Shown here: one piece after another, positions 23,440 through 30,830 of the stretch
Numbering within the stretch: position 1 is the first letter of the stretch
Layout: each line of letters begins with the position of its first letter
Assembly (NCBI RefSeq): GCF_001465795.2
Contig: NZ_CP013659.2
Span: 3,441,012 to 3,505,011, forward strand
Source: Planococcus rifietoensis
GTDB lineage: Bacteria; Bacillota; Bacilli; Bacillales_A; Planococcaceae
Reading direction: 5' to 3'
Length of the DNA stretch: 64,000 nt
The notes under the pieces: generated by a model
Seen by the model: the letters and a program-made list of their open reading frames with translations, nothing else
Databases searched by the model: none
What the model was told of the DNA's origin: nothing
Translations under genes and position numbers: made by a program

Positions 23440-23681
23440 AAAAAACGTTGAATAAGAAAAGTAGCGCATGGATAGCTTCTGACAGAGAGCCGGGGAACAG
23501 CTGGAAACCGGTGTTGCACATGCGTGAATGGACTTATGAGTGGCCATCTGAAAAGAAGGCCCGTCTGCCCCGCGTTATTGGGGTTCAAGTGGAAGCTGAG
23601 AGCTTCAAGATGAGGTGGCACCGCGGTCGATCCGTCCTCTGTACGAAATGATCTTATTTCGTGCAGGGGGCTTTTTTTATT
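23440..23681 (+). ncRNA. T-box leader (tryptophan specific) with terminator
   Basis: The 3' half carries the T-box core TGGCACCGCGG (23615-23625), which pairs with the tRNA acceptor end. Stem I includes the AGAGA bulge (23484) and GGAAACCGG distal region. The specifier loop GAATGGAC has the codon TGG (Trp) at 23529-23531. A stem GTACGAAAT/ATTTCGTGC, flanked by CCTCT/AGGGG, with T7 (23634-23679) is the terminator. Uncharged tRNA-Trp would stabilise the antiterminator and allow trpE transcription. Confidence 0.93.
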
Positions 23682-23720
23682 GAACCGGCGGTGCCCAAAA
23701 GAAAGAGGAGTTGAGCCGAG

Positions 23721-25073
23721 ATGAGAAGAGATGTACAGATCAAGAAAGTAGAAGGAGATAGCTTGACGCCGATCATGGTGTTCCATCGTTTGCAAGGGCC
23801 TTACAAATGCCTGCTCGAAAGCTCGCTGAAAACGAGCGCAAGCGGCCGGTATTCATTTATTGCGGCAGATCCGTCAAAAGCATTTATCGGATTGAAGGAC
23901 CAGTTGGAAGTGATCGATTATCGGAGCGGCGAGCGTTCAACAGAACAAGGGCGCCCGCTCGAGCGGATCAAGGAATTGATGCCGAAAGACGATCGTGATA
24001 TAGAAGGCTTGCCATTTACCGGTGGGGCGATCGGTTATATCGGCTATGACGCCATCGCTGCGTATGAGCCGGTCGAGAGCGCCCGTAAAGACAGCCTGAA
24101 CATGCCGGACATCCATTTGCAGCTATATGAAACGATTGTCGTGTTCGACCATGTCCGCCATGATGTAACGGTCATTTCATTTGAAGGGCGCGCAGATGAA
24201 ATTGCAGAGCAGCTTGAGCAGGCAGCGGAGAAAGAACCGGGCGACCAGCCGGAAACATTAAGTTTCCATTCTGAAACGACGGCTGAACGGTTCCGCGAAC
24301 AAGTCGAACTGGCCAAACAGGAAATCCGTAAAGGAGAAGTGTTCCAGTTGGTATTGTCGCAGCGTTTGTCTGCGGATTACCGGGGCGATGCTTTCACCTT
24401 ATATCGGAAACTGCGCAAGCAAAATCCGTCGCCTTACCAGTTTTATATCGATTTCGGTGACTATGCCGTCGTCGGCGCTTCGCCTGAGAGCCTATTGACG
24501 ATCCGCGGCGGGGAGATGGTCACCAATCCCATCGCCGGCACGAGAAAGCGCGGCAAGACCGAAGCGGAGGATACAGCGCTTGAGAACGAATTGTTAGGGG
24601 ATGAAAAAGAGCGGGCAGAGCATCAAATGCTCGTCGACCTCAGCCGCAATGACGTCGGCCGCGTCGCAAAAGTCGGCACGGTCGCGATCCCGAAATACAT
24701 GGTCATCGAGAAGTACCAGCACGTCATGCACATTGTGTCGGAAGTGACCGGTGAATTAGAAGGTGCGATGCATCCACTAGATGCGCTCGTTTCCTGCCTG
24801 CCGGCTGGTACCGTATCGGGTGCGCCGAAAGTGCGTGCGCTGCAGCTCATCCAGCAGTTCGAAGAAGAGCGGCGCGGCGTCTATGGCGGCGCTGTCGGTT
24901 ACCTCGGTTTCAATGGCAATCTCGATGTGGCGCTCGCCATCCGAACATTCGTGGTCAAAGACGGCGCTGTCCACGTCCAAGCGGGAGCGGGCATCGTCTT
25001 CGATTCCGAACCGCAAGCCGAATACGAGGAAACGCTCCATAAAGCGCGTTCGTTGACGGAGGTGTTCGGATGA
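23721..25073 (+). CDS. trpE: Anthranilate synthase component I
   Basis: A 450-residue chorismate-using enzyme that makes anthranilate with the TrpG amidotransferase, the first step of tryptophan synthesis. L-L-E-S-S (about 33-37) is the tryptophan feedback-binding motif found in TrpE, and P-I-A-G-T-R-K-R-G carries the A-G-T of TrpE rather than the K-G-T of PabB. The C-terminal chorismate-binding domain is complete through A-G-A-G-I-V. It overlaps trpG by 4 nt (ATGA). The Trp T-box supports the trp assignment. The other trp genes are not in the window. Confidence 0.95.
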   Translation: MRRDVQIKKVEGDSLTPIMVFHRLQGPYKCLLESSLKTSASGRYSFIAADPSKAFIGLKDQLEVIDYRSGERSTEQGRPLERIKELMPKDDRDIEGLPFTGGAIGYIGYDAIAAYEPVESARKDSLNMPDIHLQLYETIVVFDHVRHDVTVISFEGRADEIAEQLEQAAEKEPGDQPETLSFHSETTAERFREQVELAKQEIRKGEVFQLVLSQRLSADYRGDAFTLYRKLRKQNPSPYQFYIDFGDYAVVGASPESLLTIRGGEMVTNPIAGTRKRGKTEAEDTALENELLGDEKERAEHQMLVDLSRNDVGRVAKVGTVAIPKYMVIEKYQHVMHIVSEVTGELEGAMHPLDALVSCLPAGTVSGAPKVRALQLIQQFEEERRGVYGGAVGYLGFNGNLDVALAIRTFVVKDGAVHVQAGAGIVFDSEPQAEYEETLHKARSLTEVFG

Positions 25074-25678
25074 TTCTGTTAATCGATCATTACGATTCAT
25101 TCACATATAATATCTATCAAGCAGTCGCAGCTCTCGGTGAAGAGGTGGAAGTTGTGCGTTACGGCCAATTGAGCCTCGACGAAATCCGCAACAAAGAAGC
25201 ACAGGCGATCATCCTGTCCCCAGGCCCGGGCCATCCGAGAGATGTACCCGAATCGATCGAGTTGATCCGTGCGCTCCACCGCGATGTGCCGATCCTTGGC
25301 ATCTGCCTCGGTCAACAATTGCTCGGAGAAGCATTCGGGGGACGCGTGACCGAGGCGCCGGTCATCCGCCACGGGAAAGTTTCCGAGCTGTCCCATAGCG
25401 GAACGGATTTGTTCGCAGGAATGCAAGAGCGCGTCCCAGTCATGCGCTATCATTCGCTGGCCATCGAAAAAGCATCGATGCCTGATTGCTTTGACGTGCA
25501 GGCGGAAGCGTTGGATGACGGCACCGTCATGGCAATCAAGCTTAAAGGGCATCCGGTCTACGGGCTGCAGTTCCATCCGGAATCGATCGGGACGCCGGAA
25601 GGCACCGATATGATGGCGAGGTTCGTGGAACTTGCGCGCGAAAGCCGGCTCCACATGCAGCAAGCCGATCTTGATTAA
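25070..25678 (+). CDS. trpG: Anthranilate synthase component II (glutamine amidotransferase)
   Basis: A 202-residue class I glutamine amidotransferase. The oxyanion strand is S-P-G-P-G-H-P, the nucleophile Cys is in G-I-C-L-G-Q-Q-L, and His/Glu of the triad are in Q-F-H-P-E-S-I. It supplies ammonia to TrpE. It overlaps trpE by 4 nt, so translation is coupled. Bacillus relatives often use one such protein for both anthranilate and 4-amino-4-deoxychorismate synthesis; sharing with PabB cannot be excluded, but location here is trp. Confidence 0.92.
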   Translation: MILLIDHYDSFTYNIYQAVAALGEEVEVVRYGQLSLDEIRNKEAQAIILSPGPGHPRDVPESIELIRALHRDVPILGICLGQQLLGEAFGGRVTEAPVIRHGKVSELSHSGTDLFAGMQERVPVMRYHSLAIEKASMPDCFDVQAEALDDGTVMAIKLKGHPVYGLQFHPESIGTPEGTDMMARFVELARESRLHMQQADLD

Positions 25679-25688
25679 AGATAGACAC

Positions 25689-25720
25689 AGAAAAAGCTGC
25701 CCCATCGGGCAGCTTTTTCT
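25689..25720. terminator. Bidirectional terminator between trpG and the DDAH-like gene
   Basis: AAAAAGCTGCCC/GGGCAGCTTTTT, perfect 12-bp stem with a 4-nt loop, between convergent genes. Confidence 0.9.
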
Positions 25721-25722
25721 GT

Positions 25723-26577
25723 TTAGCCTCTAGCAACAGGCATCGTGCAGCAGCGGAAAGCGCCGCCGGATTTGATGATTTCCGAAAAATCGGTTTCGAT
25801 GACGCGGAAGCCGTGTTCGCGCAGCTGTTTATTGACTTTGGTGTTTTGCGGCTGGCTGAAGACGCGACGGTCGCCAATCGACAGTACATTCGTGCCGAGC
25901 TTGAATTGCTCATCGGATTCGACAGGAATCAGCGTATAGCGCTCACTCAGCATGTCAATTGACGTTTGTTCCAACGCTTCCGGGAAAATCAGCGCTTCGG
26001 TCGGCGATAAAATATTGAAGACGCAATCAAGATGCAAATATTTTTCGTTCAATTGGATAGGAATCACGCGGAAATTTGGCATATGCCGCTGCAATTCTTC
26101 GATCGCTTGTTCAGAAGTTCGGCTGCTGATGCCGATGAATACCGTATCGTGATCCACCATGACATCTCCGCCTTCGATGCGGTGTCCCGGCAAATGCTTG
26201 AAGCGGACGCCTTTTTCAGCGAGCCAGGTTTGCAGCACCTGTTCTTCTCCTTGGCGGACATTTGCAGCCATCTCACTGATGAATACGGTATCGCCGATCG
26301 TGAAGCCGATGTCGCGTGTAAACACTTGCTCCGGATATTCTTCAGACGCCTCCAGAAAAGCGGTGTCAACGCCTTCTGCAACCAGTGCCTCCACAAAGGC
26401 GTTGTGCTGACGTAAAGCTTCCGTAACGTCAATGTTTTCCTCTTTATAACGTTTTTGTACATCGTTGATGACGTCTCGAATTTCCATGAAGCGTGGTGGG
26501 CATAGGAGCACATGGCGCAGGGTATCGTATTCGCTGCGGCAATCGGCCGCTGGGACTGGCTTGGCGTGTGTAGACAT
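25723..26577 (-). CDS. Dimethylarginine dimethylaminohydrolase-like protein (amidinotransferase fold, YkgA-like)
   Basis: A 284-residue single-domain pentein. It has the expected acidic and His residues (V-F-T-R-D-I-G-F, E-G-G-D-V, H-L-D-C-V-F-N) and a C-terminal catalytic Cys in G-G-A-F-R-C-C-T-M-P-V; two adjacent Cys make the exact nucleophile ambiguous. Family members hydrolyse dimethylarginine, arginine or related guanidines. GGAGGA 8 nt before ATG 26577 sets the start. A sigma-B-like GTTTTA-14-AGGAAT pair lies upstream. No arginine-pathway genes are adjacent, so the substrate is open. Confidence 0.85.
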   Translation of the reverse strand: MSTHAKPVPAADCRSEYDTLRHVLLCPPRFMEIRDVINDVQKRYKEENIDVTEALRQHNAFVEALVAEGVDTAFLEASEEYPEQVFTRDIGFTIGDTVFISEMAANVRQGEEQVLQTWLAEKGVRFKHLPGHRIEGGDVMVDHDTVFIGISSRTSEQAIEELQRHMPNFRVIPIQLNEKYLHLDCVFNILSPTEALIFPEALEQTSIDMLSERYTLIPVESDEQFKLGTNVLSIGDRRVFSQPQNTKVNKQLREHGFRVIETDFSEIIKSGGAFRCCTMPVARG

Positions 26578-26613
26578 AATGAGTTCCTCCAAAGAGCATG
26601 ATTTTACAGTACT

Positions 26614-26639
26614 ATTCCTTTTTCGCAGTCTCATAAAAC
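26614..26639 (-). promoter_or_regulatory. Possible sigma-B-type promoter of the DDAH-like gene
   Basis: On the minus strand, GTTTTA (26634-26639), a 14-nt spacer and AGGAAT (26614-26619). Weaker than the other sigma-B-type sites. Confidence 0.35.
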
Positions 26640-26710
26640 CTGGAAAAGGGTTTATTTAAATCTGGCTGGGTGCAGTTTACAAAAGGCATGTGTTTAAAAG
26701 TCAATAATAG

Positions 26711-26745
26711 AAAAAACGGGCGCTCTATCGAGAGCGCCCGTTTTC
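26711..26745 (-). terminator. Terminator of the GIY-YIG gene
   Basis: AAAACGGGCGCTCT/AGAGCGCCCGTTTT, perfect 14-bp stem with a 4-nt loop. Confidence 0.85.
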
Positions 26746-26746
26746 C

Positions 26747-27124
26747 TTAGTCGCGATAAAATGCTTTATCGACGTTGTATTTCGCTTTTCCTGTATTGAT
26801 CAGGTAAGTCTCATAAATTTCGCGTTCCATCGGGTCTTCCACAATGGAAACCGCAATGCGATGGACTTCATCGCGATGGTTTTTCAATGGCGAGACATTG
26901 TCTTCGAAATGCTTTTTCACGCGCTGGCGCAGTTTGCGGGCTTTGCCGACAAACAGCAGCTCGCCGCTGTGGTTGAAGAATTGAATGATGCCGCCTTTGT
27001 CGCGTGGAATTTCATGCAAATCGATAAACCCATATAGCGGTTTGATGACTGCTTCATCGCCTTGAATTTCTTGTTTGCGCTGAGTGATGGTAATGTCAGC
27101 TTTCGGTGCTTGAATATTAATCAT
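26747..27124 (-). CDS. GIY-YIG domain protein, UvrC N-terminus-like (YurQ-like)
   Basis: A 125-residue protein. Residues 38-115 match the GIY-YIG nuclease of UvrC: G-G-I-I-Q-F-F-N-H-S-G-E-L-L-F-V-G-K-A-R-K-L-R-Q-R-V-K-K-H-F, ending with the E of E-T-Y-L-I. The first tyrosine of the GIY motif is replaced (G-I-I-Q), and Y-V-G has become F-V-G. UvrC-like nucleases cut near DNA lesions; stand-alone versions such as B. subtilis YurQ have no proven role. It has no other UvrC domains. Confidence 0.8.
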   Translation of the reverse strand: MINIQAPKADITITQRKQEIQGDEAVIKPLYGFIDLHEIPRDKGGIIQFFNHSGELLFVGKARKLRQRVKKHFEDNVSPLKNHRDEVHRIAVSIVEDPMEREIYETYLINTGKAKYNVDKAFYRD

Positions 27125-27194
27125 GTTATCACGTCCTCTATTATCGTAAAGCTAGTCTACCATAGAAATGCCGTGAACGCCATCCGCCTAAAGC

Positions 27195-27839
27195 TTACAG
27201 ACGGTCGAGTTCCTGGGAGATTTCAGCTTCGCCTTGGAGGATCTCAAAGACTTTTCCGTAAGTGTTTTTACGGTCGACCACCTCAGCAAGTGTGCGTGCT
27301 ACATCTGCGCGTGGGATCGAACGGTTGTCGAAAGACTCAAAGTGTGTGGCTGCTTCGATATGGCCAGTTTTTTCATCATCCGATAATGGGCCGGGACGGA
27401 CAATCGTATAGTCGAGACCGCTTTGTTCAAGAAGGTCATCGGCTGTACGCTTAGCTACGAGGTAAGGTTTCATTTCCTCGCCGCCGGCATCCGGGTCATC
27501 AGATCCGACCGACCCGAGCTGTACGAAACGTTTGACGCCTTTTTGCTTCGCGTAATCCGCTGCTTTGACAGAGCCCCATAGATCGATGGTCAGAGTTTTG
27601 TCAGCGCCTGTTTTCGGGCCTGAGCCTGCTGCGAAAATGACCGCGTCGACATCGTCGAATGCATGGCTGAAGTCTTTTTCCAAATCGCCAAGGACGATTT
27701 TCTTCGCACCGCGTTTTTCCATTTCCCCGCGCTGCTCTTCTTTGCGGATCATCGCGACCGCGTCATGGCCTTTTTCGGTTAATTCTTCTATAATATTGCG
27801 GCCCACTTGGCCATTTGCTCCTAAAACTAATACGTTCAT
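27195..27839 (-). CDS. NAD(P)-binding SDR-type oxidoreductase, YhfK-like
   Basis: A 214-residue atypical short-chain dehydrogenase. It has the nucleotide motif G-A-N-G-Q-V-G-R, a V-D-A-V-I-F-A-A-G-S-G strand, K-R-F-V-Q-L-G-S-V-G, the Y-L-V-A-K-R-T-A-D helix carrying Tyr/Lys, and T-I-V-R-P-G-P-L. It matches B. subtilis YhfK; the substrate is unknown. AGGAG lies upstream of ATG 27839; a TTG one codon earlier is the other option. The sigma-B-type promoter upstream suggests stress induction. Confidence 0.85.
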   Translation of the reverse strand: MNVLVLGANGQVGRNIIEELTEKGHDAVAMIRKEEQRGEMEKRGAKKIVLGDLEKDFSHAFDDVDAVIFAAGSGPKTGADKTLTIDLWGSVKAADYAKQKGVKRFVQLGSVGSDDPDAGGEEMKPYLVAKRTADDLLEQSGLDYTIVRPGPLSDDEKTGHIEAATHFESFDNRSIPRADVARTLAEVVDRKNTYGKVFEILQGEAEISQELDRL

Positions 27840-27877
27840 CAAAATCCACTCCTAATTTTTTTATGTCTGTTTGGTGT

Positions 27878-27902
27878 TTTCCCGTATCTACTGCACTTAA
27901 AC
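27878..27902 (-). promoter_or_regulatory. Sigma-B-type promoter of the SDR gene
   Basis: On the minus strand, a perfect GTTTAA (27897-27902), 13-nt spacer and GGGAAA (27878-27883), 39 bp before the start codon. Confidence 0.5.
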
Positions 27903-27971
27903 GCCAAACCTTCCCTCCATGCTATTCAAATGGCAAGATGAAAGCTAAAATAGAGCAATGGAGGTGCAATA

Positions 27972-28256
27972 ATGGAAATCATTAATTATGAAGTTGAAAA
28001 ATTGCAAGACCCGACTGGCATCCTGACAGGTGAGCGCTATGAGTACACAATGGCAATCAAAGTGGACGAGGAAGACGAACTGTACCGCCCGGGCGGACTT
28101 GACTTGCGCCTGATTCTGGCGATAGAAGATGGCAATGCACGCATTGCCGATTATCATTTTATCGACAATGACAGTGAGAAGCCGCTCGATTTTGCGTTGG
28201 ACGAAGAGGAAGAGCAGGAAGTTTTGGCGTTTTGCAAAGAGCGTCTCGCTGAATAG
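27972..28256 (+). CDS. Conserved hypothetical protein, acidic (94 aa)
   Basis: A soluble protein whose middle forms strands around Y-E-Y-T-M-A-I-K-V-D-E and L-D-L-R-L-I-L-A-I-E-D, with a Glu-rich C-terminal helix. It resembles small Bacillales proteins of the DUF6509 kind, but I am not certain of that assignment. GGAGGTG lies 5 nt upstream. It is divergent from the SDR gene and convergent with the SurA-like gene across two terminator copies. Confidence 0.6.
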   Translation: MEIINYEVEKLQDPTGILTGERYEYTMAIKVDEEDELYRPGGLDLRLILAIEDGNARIADYHFIDNDSEKPLDFALDEEEEQEVLAFCKERLAE

Positions 28257-28271
28257 CTAATGGCCGTAAGA

Positions 28272-28306
28272 CCAAAAAAACCCCTACCGGTTATGGTAGG
28301 GGTTTT
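28272..28306. terminator. Terminator copy 1 (between convergent genes)
   Basis: AAAAAACCCCTACC/GGTAGGGGTTTTT stem. The same 33-nt sequence returns at 28544-28577, so a terminator has been duplicated on both sides of an inserted element. Confidence 0.9.
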
Positions 28307-28543
28307 TCAGGCTGTCGAGAAAGGTGGAAAGCCGTATTTTCCGAAGCTTATCGCTCGCTTTCCGTGGGGCGGGAATCGAGCCTCCTCGTCACTGCGTTCC
28401 TGCGGGGTCTCTCAAACCCGCTAGTCCCACAGGAGTCGAGCGAATGCTTCTCCAAATACTCAGATAGAACATTGATTTTTGAATGTAGAAAAGGTGATTC
28501 CCTTTTTCATTCATAGCGTATTATAGACTTCTTCAACACTCTG
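28307..28543. mobile_element. MITE-like structured element between duplicated terminators (element A superfamily)
   Basis: About 237 bp starting CAGGCTGTCGAGAAAG and ending CTTCTTCAACACTCTG. The ends are imperfect inverted repeats (11 of 16 positions). Inside are CGCTC/GAGCG, GTGGG/CCCAC and GCGGG/CCCGC stems in the same order as in element A, where the middle stem is GAGGG/CCCTC: a swapped base pair, so the fold is conserved. There is no gene inside. Flanking copies of the terminator act like a long target duplication or a recombination footprint. Confidence 0.55.
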
Positions 28544-28577
28544 AAAAAACCCCTACCGGTTATGGTAGGGGTTTTTG
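28544..28577. terminator. Terminator copy 2 (3' end of the SurA-like gene)
   Basis: Same sequence as the copy at 28272-28306, now serving the minus-strand SurA-like gene. Confidence 0.9.
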
Positions 28578-28581
28578 AAAA

Positions 28582-29355
28582 TTAAAGTTTTACTTCGACT
28601 TCAGCTTCTTCACGCAATTCCTCTACGCGCGCGAAAGTAGCTTCCTGGTCTTTTTGCTCTTGTAATGATTGGCGGATGGTTGGTTCCATTTCTTCAAAAG
28701 CGGGTGCTTCTTCTTCTGAGCTTTCAACGAATTGGTCATACGCGGCCTGGACTTCTTCGTCCGTCACTTCAGGTGAGTCGATTTCTTCTTCCATATAGCT
28801 CTCATAAACAAGCTGCTCGCGCAATTGCTCTTCCATTTCTTCAAGAGTGAAGCCTGTTTCAGCCAATGCTTCGTTCATGGCTTCTTCGTCCTCGAAGTTG
28901 GCTTTCAATTCTTCCATGCGCTCTTCGACGACTGCATCATCGGCTTCGTGGCCTTTATCCTTGGCATCTTGCAATAGCACGGCGTTGCCGATGACGACGG
29001 ACATCGCTTCGTCTTCAATCAATTGAAGGTTCTCTTCAGTTGAAGGATCCTGTCCTTGTGATGCCAATGTCGATTCGAACTGGCGGGCGACACTATTGTA
29101 CACTTTGCCTTGAATTTCTTCGCCGTTGACAACTGCTACGACGGCGTCTTCTTCAGGAAGTTCGAGCGCCGATTCAGCAGGTGCTGCTTCTTCGCTTCCT
29201 GCAGCCTCTTCAGTGTTTTCTTCAGTTCCTTCTGCCTGTTCGGTCTCAGGAGCCGCGGCTTCTTCGTTTGCGGTGGATTCTTCATTATCAGAACATGCGC
29301 CGAGCACTAAGGCGAGGGCGAATGGGGCAAAAACAAATGTCATTTTTTTAATCAT
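28582..29355 (-). CDS. SurA N-terminal-like lipoprotein lacking a PPIase domain
   Basis: A 257-residue lipoprotein. The signal peptide has lipobox L-G-A-C (18-21). An extremely acidic Ala/Glu linker follows (about 25-70), then a SurA/PrsA-type chaperone domain (about 75-250) starting V-A-V-V-N-G-E-E-I. PrsA and SurA help secreted proteins fold, but this protein has no parvulin domain between its helical halves, so it can only be a holdase-type chaperone. Length and composition suggest adaptation to salt. GAGGAG lies 9 nt upstream. Confidence 0.8.
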   Translation of the reverse strand: MIKKMTFVFAPFALALVLGACSDNEESTANEEAAAPETEQAEGTEENTEEAAGSEEAAPAESALELPEEDAVVAVVNGEEIQGKVYNSVARQFESTLASQGQDPSTEENLQLIEDEAMSVVIGNAVLLQDAKDKGHEADDAVVEERMEELKANFEDEEAMNEALAETGFTLEEMEEQLREQLVYESYMEEEIDSPEVTDEEVQAAYDQFVESSEEEAPAFEEMEPTIRQSLQEQKDQEATFARVEELREEAEVEVKL

Positions 29356-29455
29356 GTGAAAACTCCTCTTTCGTCAGTCTCGTTAAAGTAAACCACATTT
29401 AGGTAAGGGTTTCAAATTGTAGGCCGTGTCCCTTTCAGGAAACGGATTTTTCTGT

Positions 29456-29474
29456 AATAATAGAGACTATTATT
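29456..29474. promoter_or_regulatory. Palindrome between the SurA-like gene and hisC, possible operator
   Basis: AATAATAGAGACTATTATT is a perfect 8-bp inverted repeat around AGA. It lies 111 bp before hisC and 101 bp before the divergent lipoprotein gene. It is AT-rich like Fur-family sites but does not fit the Fur or PerR consensus. Confidence 0.4.
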
Positions 29475-29584
29475 TTGCTTTAACTAAGGTGAATATGCAG
29501 GAAATCCAGCTTTAATGGTATCATTATTGATGGCAGTACATATTCATTCAATATTATTAAAAATAGATGACGGAGGCGTACATA

Positions 29585-30688
29585 ATGGCGAATTTGGAGA
29601 ATATCAAAGCACGCAAAACCTTGGATCAAATCCAGCCTTACTCACCAGGCAAGCCGATTTGGGAAGTGCAGGAAGAATTGGGCTTGGAGCGCGTCATTAA
29701 GCTGGCGTCCAATGAAAATCCGCTTGGCCCGTCGAAAAAAGCAGTGGCAGCCATCGAACAGGGCGTTCTTGGCTTGAACCGCTACCCGGATGCGGATGCC
29801 AGTGATCTGAAAATGGCAATCGCCAAAGAACATGGTGTCGAAAAAAACCAAGTCATTCCGACAAACGGCGCGGACGAATTGATCACGCTTATTTCGGAAG
29901 CGTTCTTGGAGCAGGGCGATGAAATTGTCGTGCCGGACCCATCATTCAGCGAATACGATTTCGGTGCGCACATCATGGGCGCAAAAGTCGTGAAAGTGCC
30001 CTTCGCACAAGGCTTTGCATTTGATGTCGATGCCATGATCGCGGCAGTGACCGACAAGACAAAGATCATTTACATCTGCTCGCCTAACAACCCGACCGGC
30101 ACTTATATGAAGAAACAGGATGTCCAAAAATTATTGGACGCTGTGGGAGATATATTGGTAGTGTTTGATGCTGCGTATAGCCATTACGCGGACGCGGACG
30201 ATTATACGGACGGCACTGAATTCATCCGCCAAGGTTATCCGTTGCTGACCTTGAAAACTTTCTCGAAAATCTATGGCATTGCCGGAGTGCGCGTCGGTTT
30301 CGGCATCGCGGCGGATTCGATTATCACGTCGATCCTGAAAGTGAAAGAGCCGTTCAACGTCAATACGCTAGCACAGCTCGCTGCGACGGCGGCAGTGACA
30401 GACCATGAACACGTGACGCAATCCCGCGAGGCGAATAGCCGCGGGCGCGAGTTCCTTTATGAAGCATTCGAAGAACTGGGTCTTCCGTATACGAAAAGCA
30501 TGGCGAACTTCGTATTGGTCAAATTGGGGGAAGAAGGAGAAGCACTTTATCAAGACCTGATGAAAAAAGGCGTTATCGTCCGCTATGGCAAAGGGTGGGG
30601 CCTTCCAGAATACGTGAGGGTTTCAGTCGGCACCGAGGAAGAAAACGAATTCTTTGTCGAGGCATTGCGTGAATTGATCCAAAAATAA
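29585..30688 (+). CDS. hisC: Histidinol-phosphate aminotransferase
   Basis: A 367-residue class I/II PLP aminotransferase that converts imidazole acetol phosphate to histidinol phosphate; in Bacillus it also serves phenylalanine and tyrosine synthesis. L-A-S-N-E-N-P-L-G-P and N-R-Y-P-D near the N-terminus are HisC hallmarks. The PLP Lys is in T-F-S-K-I-Y-G-I-A-G, and S-P-N-N-P-T-G is present. CGGAGG 8 nt before ATG 29585 rules out the upstream in-frame start. It is a single-gene unit with its own terminator, not in a his or trp cluster. Confidence 0.93.
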   Translation: MANLENIKARKTLDQIQPYSPGKPIWEVQEELGLERVIKLASNENPLGPSKKAVAAIEQGVLGLNRYPDADASDLKMAIAKEHGVEKNQVIPTNGADELITLISEAFLEQGDEIVVPDPSFSEYDFGAHIMGAKVVKVPFAQGFAFDVDAMIAAVTDKTKIIYICSPNNPTGTYMKKQDVQKLLDAVGDILVVFDAAYSHYADADDYTDGTEFIRQGYPLLTLKTFSKIYGIAGVRVGFGIAADSIITSILKVKEPFNVNTLAQLAATAAVTDHEHVTQSREANSRGREFLYEAFEELGLPYTKSMANFVLVKLGEEGEALYQDLMKKGVIVRYGKGWGLPEYVRVSVGTEEENEFFVEALRELIQK

Positions 30689-30711
30689 AGCGTGGGGCAC
30701 GAAGCCTGCGT

Positions 30712-30756
30712 TAAAAAACCGATTGTCCGGGAGATCCTGGGCAATCGGTTTTTTTA
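30712..30756 (+). terminator. Terminator after hisC
   Basis: AAAACCGATTG/CAATCGGTTTT outer stem with an inner CC-GG/CC-GG part and T7. Confidence 0.85.
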
Positions 30757-30768
30757 GGCTGTCCCTCT

Positions 30769-30794
30769 GTTTAATGCAGATGCGAAGGGGGAAG
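30769..30794 (+). promoter_or_regulatory. Possible sigma-B-type promoter of the TrxR-like gene
   Basis: A perfect GTTTAA (30769-30774) and GGGAAG (30789-30794) with a 14-nt spacer, 36 bp before the start codon. Confidence 0.4.
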
Positions 30795-30830
30795 AGGGGA
30801 GGAAAACGAAATTAGAAAAGGATGAACGCT

